From Ruminococcaceae bacterium OttesenSCG-928-A16 (GTDB taxonomy: Bacteria; Bacillota; Clostridia; Oscillospirales; Ruminococcaceae), in contig JAJDJP010000011.1 in assembly GCA_030267215.1 (NCBI GenBank), positions 1 to 48,271 on the forward strand: 48,271 nucleotides of DNA, read 5' to 3'. Of this stretch, positions 24,938 to 33,484 are shown piece after piece; the first letter of the stretch is position 1; each line of letters starts with the position of its first letter. The notes beneath the pieces are model-generated. The model saw only the letters and a program-made list of their open reading frames with translations. It had not been told where the DNA came from and did not search any database. The position numbers were made by a program, and so were the translations under genes.

Positions 24938-26455
24938 CTATTCGTGGCGTATTGCCTCTAGCGAGGATATTTTTACCGCACGATTGGCCGGGGCAATGCC
25001 CGAAAGCAGCCCCACCAAGGTGGCAAACACCAGCGCCAGCACAATTAACCATAGCGGAATAACCGACATTTGCATGCCCGGCATCATTTGGCTAAAGCCG
25101 CTTAGGCCAAATATAGCCGCAATATCAATCGAGCTATCGATACCCAGCATGGCAAGCCAGGTGGCAAGGTTGTTTAACAGCATGCTTAACAATAAGCTTA
25201 TTACTACGCCAACCACGCCACCAATCAGCCCAATTGCGCCCGATTCTATTAAAAATACCGTGCGGATATTGCTGAGCTTACAGCCCAGCACCTTCATTAC
25301 GCCAATTTCTTTGGTGCGCTCGTAAATTGCCATTGTCATGGTGTTGGCTATGTTTAGCGCCGCCACAAATAGAGATACCGCCGCCAGGCCCCCAAGCATC
25401 ATTTGGGTTTGGGCTACCTGCCCCTGCAGGCTTTGCCGCAGCTGGCTCATAGAATATATTTGGTATCCAATATCGGTAAGTGCCTTTTCTACAGCGGGCA
25501 TGTTTTTAACATTATCTACTTTAACAAATACCTGCTCGTATCCGCCAACCTGGGTGGTGCCCTCGCCGCCGCCACCATAGTAGCCACCGCTTATGGCATA
25601 ACCACCACCGCCGCCACCGCCGCCGCTTTTGCTTAGGGTTTTATAGTCTTGCTCCATCTTTTTTAAATCGCTAATATTCATCACAAAGCTATAATCGGTT
25701 TGGCCGCCCATGTCACTCTCTTTAATAATGCCAACCACCACCAGCTCGTACTCTTTGTACTTGCTTTCACCAGTGGTTTCATCGTATCCATAGTTCATGC
25801 GGTAGGTCATTTTGGTGTTCATCACATCAAAAAAGAATTCTTCAGGGTTTAGCAAAACGCCGTTTTCATCGTACTGCGGCAGGTTGGTAATGCTTCCCAT
25901 TCCATCCTCCCCAAATTGGGGATATTTTTGGCGGTTGGGGTTGTTGTAGCTTTTTTTAGTGTCGGAAAAACTGAACACCACCTGCGAGCCAATCAGCACT
26001 GGTATTTTATCTTTACCAAGGTTTTGGCCGCTTAAAAAATTGCCGGTAATTAAGCTGTAACCCATGGCCGGTATCGCATCTACATCCATGCCCACCAGGT
26101 TTCCCCAAGATTCGTACCTGTAGTTTTTGCCCGCATATACATTGCCATAAAAAGTATACGGAGAATACATGGGCGTTGCCGCAGCAACATTGGGCAAGGC
26201 CTTAAACTGCTCCACCATCTTGTCGTCAAGGTCTGGCGTGCCTATTTTGGCGCCATAATTGTTTACCGTAATTTTGGTTAAATCTCCATAGCTTTGCAGC
26301 ATGGTGTCGGTGGCAATGTTTACGGCAATGCCAAGCGAAATCATAACCACAATGGCGCAAACACCCACCACAACCCCTATTACGGTAAGCACCGTGCGCC
26401 CCTTTCGGCGGCGCAGGTTATCGGTGCTAAACCTAAAAAGATCAGAAAGTTTCAT
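24938..26455 (-). CDS. MacB-type ABC transporter permease
   Basis: A 505-residue permease with one N-terminal membrane helix (about 19-45), a large extracytoplasmic MacB-like domain and three C-terminal helices forming the FtsX domain (IYERTKEIGVMKVLGCK is the cytoplasmic coupling motif). Such proteins are mechanotransmitters that move or release substrates outside the membrane. An unusual Gly/Tyr-rich stretch sits at about residues 276-305. It is the last gene of the ATPase-surface protein-permease operon. CGGAGG precedes the ATG. Confidence 0.92.
   Translation of the reverse strand: MKLSDLFRFSTDNLRRRKGRTVLTVIGVVVGVCAIVVMISLGIAVNIATDTMLQSYGDLTKITVNNYGAKIGTPDLDDKMVEQFKALPNVAAATPMYSPYTFYGNVYAGKNYRYESWGNLVGMDVDAIPAMGYSLITGNFLSGQNLGKDKIPVLIGSQVVFSFSDTKKSYNNPNRQKYPQFGEDGMGSITNLPQYDENGVLLNPEEFFFDVMNTKMTYRMNYGYDETTGESKYKEYELVVVGIIKESDMGGQTDYSFVMNISDLKKMEQDYKTLSKSGGGGGGGGYAISGGYYGGGGEGTTQVGGYEQVFVKVDNVKNMPAVEKALTDIGYQIYSMSQLRQSLQGQVAQTQMMLGGLAAVSLFVAALNIANTMTMAIYERTKEIGVMKVLGCKLSNIRTVFLIESGAIGLIGGVVGVVISLLLSMLLNNLATWLAMLGIDSSIDIAAIFGLSGFSQMMPGMQMSVIPLWLIVLALVFATLVGLLSGIAPANRAVKISSLEAIRHE
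25564..25627 (-). repeat. Low-complexity Gly-rich coding repeat in the permease
   Basis: GCC/ACC-type triplets on the plus strand encode runs of eight and four glycines separated by Tyr, Ala, Ile and Ser. It lies in the extracytoplasmic domain, probably as a flexible loop, and is prone to length change by slippage. Confidence 0.7.
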
Positions 26456-26500
26456 AGTGTCCTCCGGGGTTTATTTTTAAAAGAAAGCAACACAAACCCC

Positions 26501-27958
26501 TTACCCTAGTGCATCCAGGTCATCGTCGTTTTCAAGGTCTTCCTCTAGCTCGGCAGCCTTTTTCGCCTTTTTCTTTTTAACCACAATAACAACCACTATG
26601 GTGCCCACTGCCAGCACCCCCACCACTACCAGCAGCCACACCCAGCCAGGCACACCGGCCGGTTCTTCCACGGGGGGCTCTAGCGGGTATCCGGGGTCAA
26701 TTCCCGGTTCAAACATGTTTTCTTCTGCTGTAACGGTAAAGTCTTTGGTCAGGGTTTTTTCTTCCCCTTTGGCGTTTTCGTAGGTAATAAGCACCTGCCC
26801 GTTTAGCTGGCCGGCTTGGGTTGCTGTAACGGTAAAATCGGCCGAGTTTTGGCCGCCCGCCGCAATGTTGCCCAAAAACTGGTTGCCTTCTTGGCTGCTT
26901 AACCCCTCGCCCACTATCTGGGCCGAAACATTGTAGATGATACCTTTACCTTTGTTTACCAGTGTAATGCTGCTGTAGCCGCTGCCGTCGTCCATGCCAA
27001 CGGTTAGGTATTCTGGCAGCATAGCATTGGATATTTCAAAGCGCTCTGGCTGTACCACCGGCACCGAAATATCCATGCTGGCTGTTACATCGGTGCCATC
27101 TTTGGCATTTACGCCGCTAATGTTAACCGTAATAATATAACTGCCTTCTTCTGCAATGGCACTTGCCAATAAATCGAAGTTGACGGGCACGTTTTGGTTG
27201 GGCTTTACGGTGCCAACATAGGTAATGCTGTTGCCGCTTACCAGCGAAATTTCTTTGGGTAATGTCAGGCTAACACTCACGTTTTCTACGCTGTAGGTGC
27301 CATTGGTAGAAAGCAGGGTTGCGTTTAAATTAAAACTTTTGCCCGCAGGTACGTCGCTAGCGCCATAGCTGGCACTTTTTAGCACAAAGCCGGTGCCGCG
27401 GGTAACTGTATTGCTCACACTATCCGAAGAAGAATCGCTATTTGCTGTGGCCGGCACCAGTTGATGAAAACTTGTTGAATAGTGGAACAAAGGCAGGTCG
27501 GTAAACTCTGAATAAAAAATATCGCACGCAAAAGTAGTGTCAATTCCGTTGTAATACACCGGAATATCCAGTTGATACGCGGTCTCAAAAACATTGCTGA
27601 CACGAGGGCCGCCCTCTGCAGAAGAAAAAGAGGCTGCATTCAAGTTTATTTTTACAATACCGTTATTTAGCTTTATTTTGTCTAAATCTGTTTTTTCAAG
27701 GCGGGAATCATTTATAATAAGACGCACCCAAAAAGAACTTTTGGCACCAATTTTATCAATTTTCGTTTCTTTACCACTGGCATCCGAAGTAAACAGTTCA
27801 TAACCTGTAACCTCTATGCCCGCCGTGGTTGGTTCTGGGGTTGCACCTGTGCCAGAACCACCGCCAGCCGCCAAAGCAGGCACACTTGCCAACACCGAAA
27901 GCAGCACCAATGCCGTTACCATAGCGGCAACTAGCCCCGTAAAACGTCTTTTTTCCAT
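26501..27958 (-). CDS. Membrane-anchored surface protein with CARDB/NEW3-like domains
   Basis: A 485-residue secreted protein. It has an N-terminal signal peptide (basic start, hydrophobic run about 9-30, ALAAGG), Ser/Thr-rich beta-type repeats with NPCBM/CARDB-like sequences (SLTLPKEISLVSG, GSYIITVNISG, LVNKGKGIIYNVSAQIVG), a Pro-rich stalk, one membrane helix (about 438-462), a Lys-rich stop-transfer and an acidic cytoplasmic tail. COG1361-type S-layer-related proteins look similar. It sits between the ABC ATPase and permease genes, where MacA would be in proteobacteria. GGAGGG precedes the ATG. Confidence 0.8.
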   Translation of the reverse strand: MEKRRFTGLVAAMVTALVLLSVLASVPALAAGGGSGTGATPEPTTAGIEVTGYELFTSDASGKETKIDKIGAKSSFWVRLIINDSRLEKTDLDKIKLNNGIVKINLNAASFSSAEGGPRVSNVFETAYQLDIPVYYNGIDTTFACDIFYSEFTDLPLFHYSTSFHQLVPATANSDSSSDSVSNTVTRGTGFVLKSASYGASDVPAGKSFNLNATLLSTNGTYSVENVSVSLTLPKEISLVSGNSITYVGTVKPNQNVPVNFDLLASAIAEEGSYIITVNISGVNAKDGTDVTASMDISVPVVQPERFEISNAMLPEYLTVGMDDGSGYSSITLVNKGKGIIYNVSAQIVGEGLSSQEGNQFLGNIAAGGQNSADFTVTATQAGQLNGQVLITYENAKGEEKTLTKDFTVTAEENMFEPGIDPGYPLEPPVEEPAGVPGWVWLLVVVGVLAVGTIVVVIVVKKKKAKKAAELEEDLENDDDLDALG

Positions 27959-28005
27959 TTAAAGTTCCCTCCAGCAATCTATTTTTATTACACCAATATT
28001 TATAA

Positions 28006-28788
28006 TTAAGCCTGCGCAACCTTTTTAGTGGGGTTTTGCTCCGGCTCATCGGGGATGCTATCCCCCACCTCTGCAAAAAGCAGGGCCCGGCTGGCGGCTT
28101 TTTCCTCTGCCGTTTGTACCTCGTTGCTAATAATGCGGCCATCTTGCAGGGTAACAATGCGGTCTCCGCAGGTGGCAAGCTCTTTTTCGTGGGTAACCAT
28201 TACAAAGGTAATGCTGTGTTTTTCGGCACGGGCCAGCATGGTTTTAAGCACCTGGCGCGTGGTGCGGCTATCTAGGTTGCCGGTGGGTTCGTCTGCAAAA
28301 ATTACCTTAGGCATGGTAACAAAGGCACGCGCAATACCCACCCGCTGCTGCTGGCCGCCGCTCATTTCGGTGGGTTTATGCCCGGCTCGGTTGCCAATTC
28401 CCATCTGCTCTAGCTCTTGCTGGGCACGGCGCTGGCGCTTTTTGCGTGCAACACCCTTAAACATTAGGGGCAAGCCCACGTTTTCGTTGGCGGTAAGCTG
28501 GGGCAGCAGGTTGTAGCTTTGAAAAATAAAGCCCAAATTCTCTTGCCGAAACAATGCCAATTGGTTTTCGTCCATGGCAGAGATTCGTTTGCCACCAATA
28601 TCTACCTGGCCTTTGGTGGGTTTTTCTAGCCCTGCAAGCATGTTTAACAAAGTAGATTTACCACTGCCAGAGGCCCCAACAATGCAGCAAACTTCTCCCT
28701 TTGCAATTTGCAGGTTAATATGGTTAAGTGCCACCACCTTTTCGGTGCCAACACGGTATACTTTGCGCAGTTCATCCACCTGTATCAT
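28006..28788 (-). CDS. MacB/LolD-type ABC transporter ATP-binding protein
   Basis: A 260-residue ATPase with Walker A GASGSGKST, Q-loop FIFQSYNLLP, signature MSGGQQQRVGIARAF, Walker B VIFADEPTGNLDS and the switch His in MVTHEKE. This fits the LolD/MacB/FtsE-like class that works with FtsX-type permeases such as the one two genes downstream. I chose the ATG at 28788; an in-frame TTG nine bases earlier is possible, and neither has a strong Shine-Dalgarno. It is first in the operon. Confidence 0.93.
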   Translation of the reverse strand: MIQVDELRKVYRVGTEKVVALNHINLQIAKGEVCCIVGASGSGKSTLLNMLAGLEKPTKGQVDIGGKRISAMDENQLALFRQENLGFIFQSYNLLPQLTANENVGLPLMFKGVARKKRQRRAQQELEQMGIGNRAGHKPTEMSGGQQQRVGIARAFVTMPKVIFADEPTGNLDSRTTRQVLKTMLARAEKHSITFVMVTHEKELATCGDRIVTLQDGRIISNEVQTAEEKAASRALLFAEVGDSIPDEPEQNPTKKVAQA

Positions 28789-28943
28789 TGCCGCCAAGGT
28801 GCACCACCATCCTCTCTATAATGCTACTTTTTTTACTATTTTAGGGGCTTTCTATAATAATACGATTCAACTACAACTTTTCTTCCATTTTACTGTATTT
28901 CACCATTATGTTCAACGCACGTTTAATACAATATTCATACAAA

Positions 28944-28952
28944 ATTATACCA
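28944..28952 (-). promoter_or_regulatory. Extended -10 promoter of the ABC operon
   Basis: Minus-strand TGGTATAAT. A poor -35 (TTGCAT) lies 16 bases upstream. The leader to the ATPase start is about 150 bases; I see no known riboswitch in it. Confidence 0.5.
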
Positions 28953-28978
28953 GTTTACATACTTTATGCAAAAAGCAA

Positions 28979-29013
28979 AAAACAAGGCCCTGCAAACTGC
29001 AAGGCCTTGTTTT
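28979..29013 (-). terminator. Terminator of rpsB-tsf
   Basis: AAAACAAGGCC and GGCCTTGTTTT are perfect arms with an inner TGCA/TGCA pairing. The minus-strand stem runs into TTTTTT, 10 bases after the tsf stop. Confidence 0.9.
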
Positions 29014-29022
29014 AAATAAATG

Positions 29023-29931
29023 TTATTTAACCATTCCAGCAACTTCGGCAGCAAAGTCATCGTTGCGTTTTTCAATGCCTTCGCCTTTTTCAAAGCGGGC
29101 AAAGTTAACTATTTTAATGTCGCCGCCAAGTTCTTTGGCTGTGTTTTGCACGTACTGGTTAACGGTAATGTCTGGGTCTTTAACAAAATCTTGGTCTAAC
29201 AAGCAGTTGTTTTCGTAAAATTTATTTACACGGCCAGCCACCATTTTTTCGGCAATGGCTTCGGGTTTACCCTCGTTTAGTGCTTGGGCTTTCAAAATTT
29301 CTTTTTCTTTTTCAAGCACTTCGGCCGGTACTTGTTCGCGGCTTAGGTAGGTGGGGTTTTGGGCCGCAATGTGCATGGCAATATCTTTGCCAAATGCTTC
29401 AAAAGCAGGGTTTTTGGCAATTTCGTCCGAAGTTTCGAACTGAACCAGCACGCCATGGGTGCCACCGCCGTGCACATAAGCACAGTTGGTGCCACCAAAA
29501 CGGTGGAAACGGCGAATTTTTAGGTTTTCGCCAATTACCAAAATTTTATCACGCAGTTCGTCGGCTACGGTAGCGGCGCCCATTTTTAAATCCATCAGGG
29601 CATCTACGTCGGCCGGGTTGTGCTGCATAATTACACCAGCAAGGTCCCGAACAAACTGCTGGAAGCCCTCGTTTTTAGCAACAAAGTCGGTTTCAGAGTT
29701 TACCTCTACTACCACACCCACTTTGCTATCATTATCGGCCACGGCATACACAACGCCTTCGGCCGCAATACGGCCAGCCTTTTTATCGGCAGCCGCAATT
29801 CCTTTTTCGCGCAAAATTTCGGCAGCTTTGTCCATGTCGCCATTTGCTTCTTGCAGTGCTTTTTTGCAGTCCATCATGCCAACGCCGGTGCGCTCGCGCA
29901 GGGTTTTAACGTCTTGTGCGGTAAAAGCCAT
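29023..29931 (-). CDS. tsf: Elongation factor Ts
   Basis: A 302-residue guanine-nucleotide exchange factor for EF-Tu. It has an N-terminal UBA-like domain with the signature [16 protein letters not shown], the core [13 protein letters not shown] and the C-terminal coiled-coil region with the [13 protein letters not shown] motif. I chose the ATG at 29931 (MAFTAQDV), which has GAGGA six or seven bases upstream, over a longer frame beginning at 29949. It follows rpsB by 92 bases, the universal pairing. Confidence 0.97.
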   Translation of the reverse strand: MAFTAQDVKTLRERTGVGMMDCKKALQEANGDMDKAAEILREKGIAAADKKAGRIAAEGVVYAVADNDSKVGVVVEVNSETDFVAKNEGFQQFVRDLAGVIMQHNPADVDALMDLKMGAATVADELRDKILVIGENLKIRRFHRFGGTNCAYVHGGGTHGVLVQFETSDEIAKNPAFEAFGKDIAMHIAAQNPTYLSREQVPAEVLEKEKEILKAQALNEGKPEAIAEKMVAGRVNKFYENNCLLDQDFVKDPDITVNQYVQNTAKELGGDIKIVNFARFEKGEGIEKRNDDFAAEVAGMVK

Positions 29932-30023
29932 TCTAATTCCTCTTTTCAAATCAATCTATCGGTAATTACTTCCCCGCCATAAGCAGGGAAGTAACCTTAG
30001 TGCGTACTAAAATTTGCGGGCAA

Positions 30024-30764
30024 TTAAGCCTCAATTTCTTCCTTAATTTGCTCGGTTTCCTCGTCGGCTTCTTCCATCTGCACACCTTGGCGGCCTTCCA
30101 GCATAGCATCCGCCATAGCGCCCGAAATTAGACGAACGGCACGGATAGCGTCGTCGTTACCCGGAATTACGTAGTCAATCTCGTCGGGGTCGCAGTTGGT
30201 GTCCACAATCGCCACAATCGGAATATGCAGTTTCATAGCCTCTGCAACAGCAATGCGCTCTTTGCGGGGGTCTACAATAAACATAGCTTTGGGCAAACGG
30301 TCCATATTTTTAACGCCGCCCAAAAATTTCTCTAGTTTATCCATTTCAAGCTCTAGCTTAATAACTTCTTTTTTGGGCAAAAGGTCAAAGGTGCCATCTT
30401 CGCGCATTTTTTTCAAAGATTCCATGCGCTCAATCCGGCGGCGAATGGTGCGGAAGTTGGTAAGCATGCCACCCAACCAACGGGCATTTACAAAAGGCAT
30501 GCCGCAACGCTCGGCTTCTTCCCGAATCGATTCTTGCGCTTGTTTTTTGGTGCCAACAAACAAAATGGTGCCACCTTCGGTAGAAATATCACGCACAAAG
30601 TTGTAGGCTTCATCTAGCTTTTTAACGGTTTTTTGCAGGTCGATAATATAAATGCCGTTCCGCTCGGTAAAGATGTACTTTGCCATCTTGGGGTTCCAGC
30701 GGCGGGTTTGGTGCCCAAAGTGCACGCCTGCTTCTAAAAGTTGTTTCATCGATACTACTGCCAT
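30024..30764 (-). CDS. rpsB: 30S ribosomal protein S2
   Basis: A 246-residue S2. The family segments are [22 protein letters not shown], given here only in part as [16 protein letters not shown], plus [18 protein letters not shown] and [13 protein letters not shown]. An acidic C-terminal tail is present. I chose the ATG at 30764 (MAVVSMK), with GGAGG eight bases upstream, over a start five codons earlier that would include the Shine-Dalgarno. It heads the rpsB-tsf operon with its own promoter and leader. Confidence 0.97.
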   Translation of the reverse strand: MAVVSMKQLLEAGVHFGHQTRRWNPKMAKYIFTERNGIYIIDLQKTVKKLDEAYNFVRDISTEGGTILFVGTKKQAQESIREEAERCGMPFVNARWLGGMLTNFRTIRRRIERMESLKKMREDGTFDLLPKKEVIKLELEMDKLEKFLGGVKNMDRLPKAMFIVDPRKERIAVAEAMKLHIPIVAIVDTNCDPDEIDYVIPGNDDAIRAVRLISGAMADAMLEGRQGVQMEEADEETEQIKEEIEA

Positions 30765-30882
30765 AATTTTTACCTCCAAAATTTGTTTTTCCTCCGCATT
30801 GCCTATGGCTTGCTTCCCACTTTTTTCGCCTTTACAATAAGGCCAAAAAGCACACGGAAAGCAGGTAATGCGTGTGTATTGC
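30765..30882 (-). promoter_or_regulatory. rpsB leader with long-range pairing potential
   Basis: The 118-base leader can form a local CACACG/CGTGTG hairpin (30876-30851) or, alternatively, a longer interrupted helix in which GCATT, CCT and GCTTTCC near the 5' end pair with GGAAGC, AGG and AATGC further on. Such mutually exclusive structures suit an S2 feedback leader, but I cannot match it to a known family by eye. Confidence 0.35.
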
Positions 30883-30888
30883 CGATAT

Positions 30889-30918
30889 AGTATAACACAG
30901 GTAACCCTGCAATAGCAA
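30889..30918 (-). promoter_or_regulatory. Promoter of rpsB
   Basis: Minus-strand TTGCTA (30918-30913), an 18-base spacer and TATACT (30894-30889) preceded by TGT (extended -10). Confidence 0.65.
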
Positions 30919-30964
30919 GCGTTTTATTGTGCTAGGGCGTTATGGTGCTTTGCCCAGTGCAATA

Positions 30965-31615
30965 TTAACAAAAAGGCTGGCCATTTACCGTGTAAACTTG
31001 GGTGCGCTTTACTGCAGCACCGGCTTCGGCAAAGCCAAATTGCTGCTGCAGCAAGCTGGTTAATAAGTTAGGGTTAATGTTTAATTGGCTGCCAGCTGGT
31101 AGTAAGGCCACAAAGGCGGCTTCCCCTTGCAAGGCCTGTATGCTAGGCACCAGCAGTTTCAAATCCATTTCTTGCTGGGTGCGCTTGGTTTTACGCACCA
31201 CCATAGCTTTTGGCAAAGCATTATATTGCGCCACCAGTTCTCCCACCTGTTCTGGGGTTCTATCGGGGTAGGCAATGTGGTACTCGGCGGTTTCTATTTG
31301 GGCGGCGCTGTATACTGGCGGCGCTATTTTGCTAACCACCAACCCCTTTGGCAGCGCCGCGTTTAACGGGGCAATAAAGCCCGAAAAATCATCCAAATCC
31401 GCCTCGGTTTTGCAATCCATGCTTTCGGTTACACTCTCCTGCATCAGTGGCAGAGGTAGCGCAAAACTAATATAAATGTGGGGGTTAAAGCCCTGGCTAT
31501 ACCAAACAGGTATGCCGCTGCGGCGCAGGGCCCTGGCCATTACCCGCTGCAAATCCAGGTGCGAAATATAGGCAGCTTCGCCCGTTTTGCTAAAAAAAAT
31601 TCTAATTGTACGCAA
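30965..31615 (-). CDS. TIGR03936/DUF2344 radical-SAM-linked protein
   Basis: A 216-residue protein of the family always linked or fused to a TIGR03960 radical SAM enzyme. The opening IFFSKTGEAAYISHLDLQRVMARALRRSGIP-type block (YISHLDL, RALRRSGIP, GFNPHIYISFALPL) is diagnostic. Its role is unknown; tRNA or ribosome modification is often supposed from its neighbours in other genomes. It starts with TTG (31615) with AGGGGGG seven bases upstream and overlaps the radical SAM gene by 14 bases, so the two are translated together. Confidence 0.9.
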   Translation of the reverse strand: MRTIRIFFSKTGEAAYISHLDLQRVMARALRRSGIPVWYSQGFNPHIYISFALPLPLMQESVTESMDCKTEADLDDFSGFIAPLNAALPKGLVVSKIAPPVYSAAQIETAEYHIAYPDRTPEQVGELVAQYNALPKAMVVRKTKRTQQEMDLKLLVPSIQALQGEAAFVALLPAGSQLNINPNLLTSLLQQQFGFAEAGAAVKRTQVYTVNGQPFC

Positions 31616-33443
31616 AGCAAGGCCCCCCTAATAGCTTATTGGCCCCACAGGCCGAGCATTTTTTATTACAAGGCGGCGTGGTTTGCACCTCTACCGCCTT
31701 TTGGTATTCTGCGCGCAAAAAGTCGTCGGTAACGCCATAATCTAGGTGGCTCCAGGGGGTAACCTCGTGCAGGCCAAGGGTGCGGTTGGCGTAAAAGTGT
31801 GGGTCTATGCCTAAATCGGCAAAGGTTTGCATCCACACATCAAACAAAAACTGGTCATCCCAGCCGTCAAAACGGCAGCCGGCTTCCACAGCTTTTTCCA
31901 GCACATCGGCCAGGCGGCGGTCTCCTTTAGCAAACACCGCCTCTAAAAAGCTAATGCGGCTATCGTGGTAGCTTACCTGTATTTTTTTGCTTTTTACGCA
32001 ACTTAGCAAATAACGCTGCTTTTCGCGCAGGGTTTCTTCGCTGTCCTGCGCGCAGTACTGAAACGGCGTCATTGGTTTTGGCACAAAGCAAGCCACGCTA
32101 ATAGAAACCTTTACCCCCTGCCCCTTGCGCTTGTTTGGCCCCGCATAGTAAAGCTCTACAATGCGCTGGGCGGTATCGGCAATTCCCGCAATGTCTTCCA
32201 TCGTTTCGGTGGGCAGGCCCATCATAAAATACAACTTAACAGCCGAATAGCCATTGTTAAACGCAAGTGTGCAGGTGCGGTCTATCTCTTCATCTGTTAC
32301 ATTTTTGTTTATTACGTCCCGCAGGCGCTGGGTACCGGCCTCGGGCGCAAAAGTAAGGCCGCTTTTGCGTACTTTGGTGGTTTTTTGTGCAAGGCTTTCG
32401 GTAAAATTATCTACCCGCAGGCTGGGCAAAGACAAATTAATGTGTTTGGGTGCCGTCCACTCCAGCATATCGTCCAAAAGGGGCTCCAGCTCGGTATGGT
32501 CGCTGGTAGAAAGGCTGGTTAGGCTCACCTCTTCGTAGCCGGTGTTGCCGCACAGCGCCTGGGCCGATTGGCTAAGCAGTTTAGCGCTGCGCTGGCGCAT
32601 GGGGCGGTAAATAAAGCCCGCCTGGCAAAACCGGCAGCCACGCACGCAGCCACGCAGCACCTCTATTTGGGCTCTATCGTGCACGGCGCCCACCATTGGC
32701 ACCACAAAATTCTCTGGCAAGGGGAAGTTTTCGAAATTTTTCAGCAGTGCTTTGTGCACCACTGCGGGGGCTCCTTCGTGCGGGGTAATGGCTTCTACCC
32801 GGCCATCGGGCAGGTAGGTTACGGTGTATAGCGAGGGCACATACACACCTTCTATCTGGGCAAGTTGGCGCAGTAGTTTGGCCTTGGAGGTTTTGTTCTT
32901 TTTAGCCTGGCTTACCACGGCACAAACCGCCGGCAGCTGCTCCTCCCCTTCGCCCAAAAACATGGCATCTATAAAAGGCGCCAGTGGCTCGGCATTGCAA
33001 ACACAGGGGCCGCCCGCCACAATAAGCGGCCAGCTTTCGTCTCGCTGCCCTGCACGCAGGGGTATGCCCGCCAATTTTAGCATGGCCAAAATATTGCTGT
33101 ACGATAATTCGTACTGCAAAGTAAACCCAACCATGTCAAAATCGGTTAGGGGGTCTTTGCTTTCTAGCGCATACAGGGGCAGGTTTTGGCGCTGCATTTC
33201 GTCGGCCATATCTACCCAGGGCATAAAGCTGCGCTCGCACCATATGGCGGGTATCTCGTTCAGCAGCTCGTACAAAATCTTCATGCCCAGGTAAGACATT
33301 CCCACCTCGTAGGTATCGGGGAAGCAAAACGCAAAGCGCAAATCTACTTCGGCTTTGTTTTTATAAACACTGCCGGGCTCGCCTCCGGTGTATCGGCCGG
33401 GTTTTTGCACCCTGGTTAAAATTTCTTTTAGCTTGTTATCCAA
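31602..33443 (-). CDS. TIGR03960-family radical SAM protein (B12-binding-like)
   Basis: A 613-residue radical SAM enzyme. An N-terminal B12-binding-like domain (FCFPDTYEVGMSYLG, given in part) precedes the iron-sulfur motif C-x3-C-x2-C in RGCVRGCRFCQAGF, then the barrel (SLPSLRVDNF, FAPEAGTQRLRDVINKN). A C-terminal cysteine cluster CNKKCSACG suggests a second metal site. The reaction is unknown. I chose the TTG at 33443, with GGAGG about nine bases upstream. It is coupled to the DUF2344 gene. Confidence 0.92.
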   Translation of the reverse strand: MDNKLKEILTRVQKPGRYTGGEPGSVYKNKAEVDLRFAFCFPDTYEVGMSYLGMKILYELLNEIPAIWCERSFMPWVDMADEMQRQNLPLYALESKDPLTDFDMVGFTLQYELSYSNILAMLKLAGIPLRAGQRDESWPLIVAGGPCVCNAEPLAPFIDAMFLGEGEEQLPAVCAVVSQAKKNKTSKAKLLRQLAQIEGVYVPSLYTVTYLPDGRVEAITPHEGAPAVVHKALLKNFENFPLPENFVVPMVGAVHDRAQIEVLRGCVRGCRFCQAGFIYRPMRQRSAKLLSQSAQALCGNTGYEEVSLTSLSTSDHTELEPLLDDMLEWTAPKHINLSLPSLRVDNFTESLAQKTTKVRKSGLTFAPEAGTQRLRDVINKNVTDEEIDRTCTLAFNNGYSAVKLYFMMGLPTETMEDIAGIADTAQRIVELYYAGPNKRKGQGVKVSISVACFVPKPMTPFQYCAQDSEETLREKQRYLLSCVKSKKIQVSYHDSRISFLEAVFAKGDRRLADVLEKAVEAGCRFDGWDDQFLFDVWMQTFADLGIDPHFYANRTLGLHEVTPWSHLDYGVTDDFLRAEYQKAVEVQTTPPCNKKCSACGANKLLGGPCFAYN

Positions 33444-33484
33444 CTTATTTTTCCTCCTGCAATATGCGGGCATGGCTGGCTTAC

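Noticed and set aside
25559-25640. GCC/ACC triplet array that might look like a CRISPR or tandem DNA repeat
   Set aside because: It has no repeat-spacer structure and reads in frame as a Gly-rich part of the ABC permease.
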